DNA from: Chloranthus sessilifolius
Lineage: Eukaryota > Streptophyta > Magnoliopsida > Chloranthales > Chloranthaceae
DNA: 64,000 bases
NCBI GenBank assembly: GCA_021018995.1
Contig: CM037585.1
Span: 84,792,646-84,856,645, forward strand
Reading direction: 5' to 3'
Below, one piece after another: positions 55,414 through 64,000 of this stretch; the first letter of the stretch is position 1, and every line of letters begins with the position of its first letter. The position numbers were made by a program, and so were the translations under genes. The notes under the pieces are model-generated. The model saw only the letters and a program-made list of their open reading frames with translations, did not search any database and was not told the DNA's origin.

Positions 55414-57820
55414 TCTTCCTCGATGTCTCCTCTTCCCCCTCTCAAACACCATTGCATCCACCCACCATCTCCACTGCCACCGCCACCTTCCGCATAACTC
55501 CTCTACTGGGTCCGGTTATCCTTCCTCTTCTATTGGACACAAGTTAAGGGTAACTCGAAGCAGGTAGAGAGATATCTTTTTGAAGGCGTCTAGCCGCTTT
55601 TTAAAGACCTTGGGATCATCGTGCCTTACCTTTCAGGTCGCTGCCACAGTTTGAACATTTCTAGCTTCTTCCTAGCTTTTTAATTTTTGTACACTAGAGT
55701 TTGTAAATTATAAATAGTTAATATATAAATCTTTTTGTGTTATTTTTGTTTTGTGATTGTTGACAATTATGTGGAGGTGTGGATGATTGCTTTTGGTAAC
55801 AGGTTTGGGGGAGGCTCAGTACGCCTCTTGGCCCCTTACTCATTTGCCGTATTTCTTGGCCATGACTTGTTTGTTGGTTTTCATATTGCATTTTGGCCTA
55901 GGTTTGACCAGGCAACATTGCTTCTTAATTAACCACCTCGCATTTTTTTTACAATTGCCTTGTTGTTTGTATAGTAGTTATAGTCTTGTGCAATGAGGAC
56001 ATAGCACCACTTAAGTTTGGGGCTGTTTGTGCTAAATGAATGGTTGACACTTTTGATTTTCTCATCATACACTTGACCATTGTTTTATACACCCTTAAAA
56101 CTTTTGTTTTGTTTTAAACCATCAAAATTTATTTTGCTGAAGTTTTCAAAATGTAGCCAAAGATACATGTAAATTTTAATTTTGACATACCCATGACATG
56201 ACAAAACTACGGTTATTTAGGATAATCAGTCCCAATGTGAACATTTGAGGACTGGTACGGATTTCATGCTTAGAAAAATTTTACACCATTTGCCATGCTT
56301 AAGTCTAGAAATCAACGGATAAGTTTGAATTTGGGATTTTACGATTCCAAGAATCGACTAAAACTAGTGAGCTTTAGAACCTTTATCCGTCGTTCTTGAT
56401 GAGTGTTGAACATAAATTCGGAGTATCCATGAAATTCGTACGAAATTATTTAAATCTCATTTATTTCACTTGGTTTGTTAATCATGCATTGTTCATATTA
56501 TTGCACTAGAACTTATGTATTTGAACCTAAAACAAGCAGGGATCGTTACCACCAAGAAAGGAGATGATTGAAGGCCATCTATTGGCTCGTTTACACCCAA
56601 AATGCCCCACCTTATACTGATTTACCTTTTGCACCCCTTTGGATCCTGAATAGAATATTTTTGCCCTTATTTGTTTCTTGATAAACCATGTTAACCTTAC
56701 CCCACACCAGTGCTATAAATGCAAATCCTTACCCTTCAATTTTTTAGAAATTGGGAAAAGTATAGGGGAATGGGGAGATGTATTTGCAAGGAACATGTAG
56801 CAGAAAATCCATAAAAAGGGAAAGAAAAAGAATGACAAAAAAAAAATTATTTGTGAAAAGGGTAGGAATACGAGGTGGTGATTGAAAGAAAAAGACAAGA
56901 AAGAAGAAAGAAGAAAGAGAAAGAGAAAAATCTGAAAAAGAAAGAAATAAAAAAATAGCAACTCTAATAGTCTCTTTTCCGAGTTCTCAGAGATATTTGA
57001 ATCCCAATTTCCTCTTTCTTTCTTAAGCGTTCACCCGAGCCCCATTAGAAACATGTAAAAAGGCCTTTTTGATCTGATCTCAGGTGGTAAAAGCCTTGTG
57101 GAGGGCAATGATGCAATAACTATGGTCCATAGTAAAACATGCATGAGAAATAAACATCATTCGTCTATGAGGTTACATTTTAAATTCTATGATACACCAT
57201 CTTTCTGATTTCGTGTGGGATCTTTTAAATTGTGTTATAACTCTATCCCACATCTGAGCAAAATTGAGACCATTCATCGGAGTGACCCTGCTGAGAATGT
57301 ATGACTAAAGTGAGGATTGAGTTGAAACTTGAGATCCGACAATTCCAAGTTTGGATTGATCCAGAGAGAGAAAGACTTTAGCATTTGTACCTACACACAA
57401 CACTCTAAGCATGGAAGAAAGATTGACCCAAGGATCGAAGCATTGGACTGACTGTAATAAACAATAGTGGAACTATCATGGTGTCGGTATTTAGAATGAG
57501 AATTGATATACTGACATGATTACAAGTTTTTATTTTCAAATGTATATATGTTATATGGAAACCAATTGTGAAAAATCTTTTACCAAAGGTTTTGAAATAG
57601 TTTGGAAGTTTATGGGTGTCTTCACTGAAACCCTCAGGAAACACATCTCCTCCACTAGGGATCACCTAGGGGTTTAATGGCTTGTTACATATGCTAAATG
57701 CAATCGCGCTCCCTACGAAAGTGGATCGTTTAAATTCTTAGATTAATCTATACATTATTAGAATGAAATAGCTTTTGGGTTATGGTTTAATGCTACCTTT
57801 GCACGAGGACTAGCAAAGTT
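55414..57820 (+). other. 3' non-coding region of element D
   Basis: About 2.4 kb. Includes CAATGAGGACATAG..TTAAGTTTGGGG (55991-56023), the usual Athila G-rich tract, AG-rich tracts near 56880-56950, and the conserved pre-polypurine block at 57647-57724. The env-like domain is not seen. Confidence 0.6.
57647..57724 (+). other. Conserved pre-polypurine block, element D copy
   Basis: CTCCTCCACTAGGGATCACC, TAGGGGTTTAA, GGCTTGTTACATATGC, TAAATGCAATC and GCTCCCTACGAAAGTGG. Shared with elements E and F. Confidence 0.75.
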
Positions 57821-57834
57821 GAGGTTTGGGGGTG
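57821..57834 (+). promoter_or_regulatory. Polypurine tract of element D
   Basis: GAGGTTTGGGGGTG ends at the LTR start TGATTGGACCC. The upstream CGAGGACTAGCAAAG is shared with E and F. Confidence 0.82.
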
Positions 57835-59360
57835 TGATTGGACCCAAAAGATGTATAAAGTATCCCTGAATCCCGGCTTTGTTAGGCCTCACTTAACTAC
57901 TAACGAGTGCTTTTAGTTCTTGTTGTTTTGCATTAGGTGTAGAAGCTGGTTAAATGTTAAAACTGTTAAAGGAGCAAGATATGAAGAAACCCAAGCAAAC
58001 GACAAGGACCCAAGGAAGAGCAATTGAAGAGATTGCTTCAAATGGTTAAATGTACCGGTCGAAACTGCACTTTTGACCAGTCAAAACAGGTAGTAGAGGA
58101 GTCCCAGCAGAAGAGAATTGAGCAAAAATGGACTGGTCGAAGCATCACTTTCGATCGGTCATAACTTCAAAAGGGCTTTAGAAATGTAAAGTGAGACCGG
58201 TCAGGACTTAGATGACCAGTTGAAACTGGAAGAGCAAATACACTCAAGAAATTACTCGACCAATCGGAACCTAAGTCGACCGGTCTATTATTTCAAGAAG
58301 ATTGAAGCCTTCGCAGGCCGTCTCCTAGCTGGAGAAGGAAAGCAAACTTGACCGGTCGGTGCATCAATCCCGACCGGTCCAAACAAAGTTTTTGGGTGAG
58401 AAGTCAGGTCTGCGTACAGCTATGGATGAGCTCAAACTCTGAGATCTTCTCCAAGATTCTCTACAACAGCTGGATAACTCCCAATTGGCACAGATTACCT
58501 TCCAAATTCATCTTCTGGGAAGATTTTTAGGATCTAAGATTCCCTGCCATGTATATCTATTCTAGGGCCTTGTAAACCTATAAATAAGGACCCTAGGGTT
58601 TAGTTTTAGGGGACTCACATGTCGAAATCTTTCTAGAGGGCTCTTACATGAGTTTTCATAGTTTAGGTTAGAAGTAGTTCTGGAATGGAGGGAGATTGAA
58701 TGTAATCAACATCCATAGTCTGCATCAGCAATGATGGAGATCTCTGGATTGATGCATGCGTGAAAGCCTTGGGGTGGATCTCTCTTGTATTCAAGATAAA
58801 TATTTTAATAAAGTTTATTTCTTTTTCTATTTGTGAACTCAATCAATGATACGATTGCATGTTAGAGGTTCTGACTAGATCGAGAACACGATAGTGACGC
58901 TGCAGTTTTATTGAGTTTAATTTAGTGGCCGTGTAGGGATTGGGTTAACCTGGATAGGATATTCATTGACGGACTAGGCCTTGTAGGATAGTTTTGTTGG
59001 TTCATGTAATAGTTCTTTGACGATTAGGTTTTTCTAACTTGCAATTAGATTTGCCTAGGCCATATACTAAGTGACTGAGCTTGTAGCCAGGAGCGGGGGT
59101 TTCAGGGATTCATGAAAGAAAAGAAATAGGATTTATTATTGTATGAATCAGGAATCCAAGAGGGATTCCAGTCCACTTTCTCCTCTCTTATCTCCAAAAC
59201 TACATAGATTTATTTATTTTAGGAATCTAATTCTACAAAATACTTCATAAAATGGAATTAAATAAGTGATAAACAATAAATCCCTGTGGTTCGACACCCT
59301 TGTAATTGCCCTAGTACATTCGGACTTGTGCACTTGCAAGGTCATATTTTAGGACGATCA
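57835..59360 (+). repeat. Element D 3' LTR
   Basis: 1,526 bp, uninterrupted. ACCGGT cluster at 58050-58382, TATA box CTATAAATAAGG at 58578-58589, end GGACGATCA. Confidence 0.93.
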
Positions 59361-59630
59361 CCATTCCTTTTGTATTTAATCTATTTTTTTGAAGCATGCT
59401 TGCATTCTAAATGCTAATTACCAAGGAGAAGCGCGTTTCTATGAGCATTGTGACCACTCATCCATCAACCGAGAAGGCCTTTATAGCGCTTCCGAGAAGC
59501 ATCTAAACGAGGGCTCTCACAGTCCAAAGCCACAACTCATACTCACTCTTTAAAAAAAAAACACTCATGAAAAAATACAAAAGCAAAAGAGAAAAAGAAA
59601 GAAAAAAAAGAGAGAAAAAGAAGAACAAGG

Positions 59631-59680
<50 letters not shown>

Positions 59681-60432
59681 GATATTTCAATGGTATACAC
59701 TCTTAAAAAGCATTTCGACCTCCATTTGATCCACTTGGGAAATTGTGCTAAAATAAAAAATTTTGGGGTCGATGAGCGTGCTCAAAAATATCAAACACAC
59801 CAAAAAATATATATGAAAAGAAAAATATATAAAACACAAAAAAGCAAAAATGTGGCTTGTTAAGTGGCGCACACTCTCAAAAAGCGTTGTACAATCAATA
59901 TTCGCTCCACTCAGGTAGTTGTGCTAAATTATCTTTTGGATCAATGAGTTCGCTCAAAGATTTCGTGCCCTACCTCACATTGGGGCATCCGTGACCGATC
60001 AAAGTGGGCAATCAATGCCTCTTGAGAGTGGGCACAAACTGTTGGAACTTCGCGTCATTGCTTTAATCTAATTTTGAAGTATGGGCCGATCACCCTCCCG
60101 CTCGCTGGGTTGTTGTGTTCAAAATAAAACTCGAACATTATACATCATCAATCACACCATCACGGTTATGCCTAGTAATATTTTGAACCGCTTGGAGACC
60201 AATAATATCGAGGAACATACATTTTTCTATTGATATGGGCTTTTGCTACTCTCCATTTTGAGTAATGGACGGTTTTCCATCTAGTGGGCTTACCTCTCCA
60301 TTTTTTTTTTCCTTTTGATGTTTGAGGTTCGTTATAAATATAGCAGACCCGATAGCGTTTGCATTGGGCCTCTTTAGAAGCCTCTTTCTTTGGCATACAA
60401 TCATTAGTGATCGGATATCAAAGAGGGGCATC
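59361..60432 (+). mobile_element. Element B, second part: 3' region
   Basis: Continues element B after D. Contains a purine-rich tract and (TA)n microsatellite (59560-59678), and two diverged copies, about 173 bp apart, of a unit with CACTCT..AAAAAGC, CCACT..GTTGTGCTAAA and GATGAG..GCTCAAA (59695-59790 and 59868-59965). Ends with a purine tract AAAGAGGGGCATC directly before the LTR, which is the polypurine tract. No gene seen. Confidence 0.7.
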
Positions 60433-62489
60433 TGTAGACACCCAAATTTTGCTCAAGACACGATCAACACGTACTTTAAGAAAGGCATACTATCGAGCTT
60501 CCAAAAGCACCTCTCAAACCCTTAGAACTTAACCCAAACCCTTAAAACAATTCCCAAATCCTTAGGAATCAACCCTAACCTTCACAGACCCATTAGAACC
60601 CTTCCAAGACCATATTCGAATCCACCAGGGCAGCAATTGGAAAGAGGAGTGACAAGGTTTACATAGATATTTTTTGGATCAGAGGTCTACACCATTGAAA
60701 ATTAGAGGCTCCTAGCTTTCCAACGAGCCAAGAATCGCCTGATTCTGAGTTCTACATCAAAAGTTATGACAATTTGAAAAATATGGGAAAATATTGGAAA
60801 TTACACTTGCGTGTATATCATATACGCAAGGCCAATTTGGCTTCTTCCTTCAGATTTAATCCTCAGAACGGGCTCTGGACTTCCCTATTTTCTCAGGGAA
60901 CACTGTTCTTAACCCTAGCATGCTTATTATACATGCAAGGCTTAGGAATAGTGCTTTTCGGAAAAATGGCCGAATTTTACTTTTGAGGTTTGACGTTTTG
61001 ACCACCCCAAGTTTGGGGTTGGTCTCTTTAGGATTGTTGCACCCCTCTTAGACTTAAGTTCTACCCTTTTTCGATTTAGAACCCCACCCTATCATCTACC
61101 ATTAAACCCAAGTTCCCACCTGTCTAAGCCCTAGAAATTTTAGAAACCTTAGATCCCCATTACCTAATTGCTAACCCAATTAGCACCTTAAATACTTTCT
61201 AATCCCCTCTCCTTCTATATATAGAGAGACACCCCTCCTTGCTTAAGGGCTTGAAAAAAATTTCCAAAAGAGAGAATCCTTTAGAGTTTTCCCTTCTTCT
61301 TCAAGCTTTAAATCCACAAAGTTCCAGAACCAAAGTTCCCCTTTGAGACCCCATCTTCCATCACCAATCCCTTACTTTAGGAAGAACAAGGCTTTAGCCT
61401 CTCTCTCCTACCTCCTAACTCTTAAGCTTTAGAGTTCAAGACCCATCCTTCAAACCATTTGCTATCAAAAGCTCACCGGAAGCACACTCACACGAAGGTC
61501 CACAACGGTGCTGCAAAGGTCCGAGAGCTTTGGCTCTCCCCTATATTCCTCTACCTTCTTGTGCTTTCCCTCTATCCTAGAATTGAGCAGTTACGCCTCC
61601 CAAACTTCATCGGGTATAAAGGGTTCAATAGGATCAGAGTGCCTTCGGGCAAGGGGAAGTGTCGCTCATTATTTATTTATTTTTTATATTTGGCCATAAG
61701 TAGAGGCTACTTACGAGTGGGTTGATCGGGTGCCTAAAACCTTCCCGATCAATAACCGAAGCCCCTACCCAAGAGCCTTTGGCATTGACCAGTGAATCAG
61801 AGTTATATTTTCGCACTTCAATGCTTATATATCGATTTTGAGGTATCCCGGGACACCAAAAGCTCAGGGTGGCAATTCCATCTTTTTTAAAATAGAGCGC
61901 ATCATCGCGATGGACTCGTGAGAGCCCACGGTTGCACACTTAATTTTTCGTTTTGATTCAGACTGCCTTATTATGATAATCAATGGATCTATGCATTAAA
62001 TGATGAGATGTAATATGGTATTGATCTTTTCTCTACTGAGCTTAGACTGTTAGCTCATCCCGACATTTATGTCACAGGTGCAGGTATTAGGCACGTTTTA
62101 GAACTAGAGGACGGTCCCACTACGTGCTGGAAGTAGCAGGAGAACTTTTGCGTAAGGATTCTCGTACATAGACCGTGGTTGTGGATTAGGTATATGCACA
62201 GTTATACTTAGGTAGATAGTTTGTAATTACTTTTTGTCCATTATAAATTAAACCACTATTTATGTGATGGTTGGCCATCACTAGTGGTTGTTTTAGATGT
62301 TTTATATTCTGTAATAAATGGAATCTATCTCTCTTGTAATACCATATGATATCAGTTATCTTTTATTTTCCTCATTTTATGATATCTATTCTGCACATCT
62401 ATATAAGAAATCTGCCTTCTTTTGATTTTCGGACGGTTTGGTCTTCACAGAAATTTGTGATTCTGTTTAGGGGGAAAATTGGGCTGTCA
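60433..62489 (+). repeat. Element B 3' LTR (Tat type)
   Basis: Starts TGTAGACACCCAAATTTTG, the usual Tat-type LTR start after a GGGGCATC polypurine tract, and ends near GGGCTGTCA. 2,057 bp. It has dyads at 60806-60830 (CTTGCGT..ATACGCAAG) and near 60928-60947 (GCATGC..ATACATGC), and a TATA box CTATATATAGAG at 61215-61226 followed by a leader-like pyrimidine-rich region. The exact 3' end is inferred from where the gag of element I begins. Confidence 0.75.
60806..60830. promoter_or_regulatory. Dyad in the element B LTR resembling the 2456-2626 array
   Basis: CTTGCGTGTATAT facing ATACGCAAG, upstream of the LTR TATA box by about 385 bp. Shares the GCGTATAT..ATATACGC design of the array before the DUF7745 gene. 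Confidence 0.5.
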
Positions 62490-63802
62490 TAGTTGACTTC
62501 ACATTTTCTAATTTCGGTGGTATCCCTACCTTATTTTCCGCCACTCTCCAACTTCTTGAGGTGGTTACACCTTGTATTTGGTCAGAAGAGGGAATCTTCC
62601 CTACTAATGATTCACATTTAGAATTGTTCATTGGTTGCTGTGGTAAATGGTTCTCCATTCTTTGGGTTAATGCAGTGGTTTGCTGTCCGATCTGGGTCAA
62701 TGCAACAATTATTATCCCCTATTATTGTTGAAACTATTGTTGCCAACTACTAGTAGCTTGCGACATGCTTTCCTCAAGATTGATGTTCTTCAGAAGTTGG
62801 GATTGCTGCTTTATCTGTTGTCCTTGCTTGGTTCCCAAAGTCAACTCAGAGTGACTCCTCCCACTCGAATTGATTACATCCCCAACATTGTTGTTCAAAT
62901 TTTGGTAAGAGAATGCTGTCATGATGTGCTCTTTTACAAAGCTGGGGTATAATGGGGCCGCAGGACATTTAGGTACTTCGTCAGCGAAACTTTGATAGAT
63001 ACTGCAAGCTTTGCTTGAACGAGATGTTGGGTGTGATGGTTCACTCAACATGGTTTCTAATTTCTTTTCCAAAGCTTCTACTTTGGTCAAAATAGTTGTT
63101 AGTGAATTCGTTGTGCCTATCCTACCTTGCTCGGAATGTCTTCTAGGTGAAATTTCAGGGTCAGTCATACGCAAGTCATCATGATCCATTGAATTCTTGC
63201 TTAGGTGCTCAAAAAGCTCCAAGGCTGCCTCCAAATGAAGCATCAGTCATGCACCGATTTTACTTAGTTAGTCCTTCCTAGAACCTCTGCATTATTTGCC
63301 ATTTTGGGACTTTATGATGAGGGCATTTGCAGAAAAGTTCATTGAGGCGATCGCACCTATCATGGAAGGACTCATCTGGAAGTTGTTGAAACGAGGTTAT
63401 GGCTAGACAGATCTTAATCATTTTGCCAATGGCGAAATACTTTGCAAGGAATTTACTTTGTAATGTATCACAATTTTGCAATCGAATCATGGGGCAAAGC
63501 ATTCAACCGCTACTCTGCCCTATCCTTGAGAGATAATGGGAAAAGCCACATTTGTGTGGCCACTTCCTACAGAATATCTAACTTCACAATAGTATAGATT
63601 TCTAAGAAGGTTGTCAGATGTTGATAAGGGTCTTCATTACTGAGCCCATGAAAGATTGAAGCATTTGAATCATGGTGGGCTTAATAGCCAAGGACCCATT
63701 ACCAGTGGCAGCGGGAAATCGGATGCACGAGGCGGGAATAAGTGGAGATGGTGCATGATGTTCCTTTAATCTCTTAGTTAGGGGTGCTTCTTCTCCCATC
63801 AT
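62490..63802 (-). pseudogene. Element I: Athila-like gag
   Basis: Minus strand from ATG 63802 (MMGEEAPLTKRLKEHHAPS). Words: PASCIRFPAATGNGSLAIKP, CDTLQSKFLAKYFAIGKM, FHDRCDRLNELFCKCPHHKVP, a Gln-rich stretch (QGQQIKQQSQLLKN) and SWRVAENKVGIPPKLENV at the C-terminus. It is related to element D gag. It is cut at 62490 by the LTR end of element B, so B appears to have inserted into it. The 5' part (leader, LTR) lies beyond the right edge. Stops occur at 63240, 63278 and 63614. Confidence 0.85.
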
Positions 63803-64000
63803 GGTGAAAATGGGGATTACAAGTGCAGTTACTTAGTCTACCTTACTAGAAAGTAAACGCACGTACCTTTGCATTCCGTAGAGTCCCGTGATAAGTTTCG
63901 GTGGACTTCAAGCTTTTGGTTTTCACACTCTTCATAGAAACAAACTAAAGTGAGTATATTATACAAATGTATACAATAAGATAGATTTTAGAGAAAATAA
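63803..64000 (-). other. Presumed leader of element I
   Basis: About 200 bp upstream of the gag start on the minus strand. No primer site or LTR end seen before the window ends. Confidence 0.4.

Larger units (their letters stand above)
15754..59360 (+). mobile_element. Element D: Athila-like Ty3/gypsy element, host of the nested stack
   Basis: Its 5' LTR is split by element E (15754-16712 and 52388-52960). A tRNA-Asp-like primer site, gag, a short post-pol ORF, the polypurine tract and the 3' LTR (57835-59360) follow. Rejoined, the 5' LTR would be about 1,526 bp, the same as the 3' LTR (1,526 bp). Protease, RT, RNase H and integrase are absent, so this is a deleted, non-autonomous copy. Its own sequence is about 7.9 kb; the rest is inserted elements. 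Confidence 0.88.

Noticed and set aside
55356-55567. Two overlapping Pro/Ser/Thr-rich frames after the element D post-pol ORF
   Set aside because: Not supported as separate genes. They may be the frameshifted continuation of the env-position ORF, but no domain is recognisable.
59503-59872. Low-complexity frames with Tyr/Ile and Phe/Leu runs
   Set aside because: Translations of the (TA)n and purine tracts.

Overview
This window is plant nuclear DNA, almost certainly from a flowering plant with a large, repeat-rich genome. It is built almost entirely of LTR retrotransposons of the Ty3/gypsy superfamily. I see no ordinary host gene, tRNA, rRNA or CRISPR array. Most coding regions are broken by stop codons, frameshifts or deletions and are annotated as pseudogenes. 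Elements are named A to I here only for reference (letters C and G are unused).

Layout. (1) 1-4320, plus strand: two decayed genes of the plant-mobile-domain type. One is an intron-containing plant mobile domain (PMD) gene (1-2049). The other is a DUF7745-type gene with a C-terminal coiled coil (2803-4320). A 47-bp array of palindromes separates them. (2) 4380 to about 12310, minus strand: Tat-lineage element A, with a proline-repeat gag tail, protease, G-patch, RT, RNase H, second archaeal-type RNase H and integrase. No LTR lies between its integrase and the PMD/DUF7745 genes, so these may be antisense extra genes inside element A, which would then run off the left edge. (3) From about 12374, plus strand: Tat element B, head-to-head with A, 5'-truncated and heavily decayed. 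It stops at 15753, resumes at 59361 and ends in a 2.06-kb LTR (60433-62489).

(4) Inside B sits a nested stack. Athila-like element D (15754-59360, plus) is inserted in B. Athila-like element E (16713-52387, plus) is inserted in D's 5' LTR. Athila-like element F (21513-34331, minus) is inserted in E's env-like gene. Chromovirus H (39150-51296, minus, Tekay/Del-like with a chromodomain) is inserted in E's 3' LTR. Near-matching target-site duplications support D, E and H. D and E have lost all or nearly all of pol. F has the most complete pol. H carries an extra env-like ORF behind the chromodomain. (5) 62490-64000, minus strand: the gag of another Athila-like element (I), cut by the end of B's LTR.

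How the pieces work together. gag, protease, RT-RNase H and integrase serve copy-and-paste transposition. Athila-type elements are primed by tRNA-Asp-like sites and H by an initiator-Met-like site. The most interesting pattern is regulatory. Each family has its own short palindromic, mostly CpG-containing word scattered through its LTR: ACCGGT in D, CTCGAG in E, TCGACA or TCGATA in F, and GAGCGA/CTCGAG in H. In D, F and H the same word is clustered a second time inside the element, upstream of the post-pol ORF and accompanied by a TATA-like box. The DUF7745 gene has a comparable palindrome array whose core resembles a dyad in the Tat LTR of element B. This suggests internal promoters, built from LTR promoter parts, for the extra genes of plant Ty3/gypsy elements.
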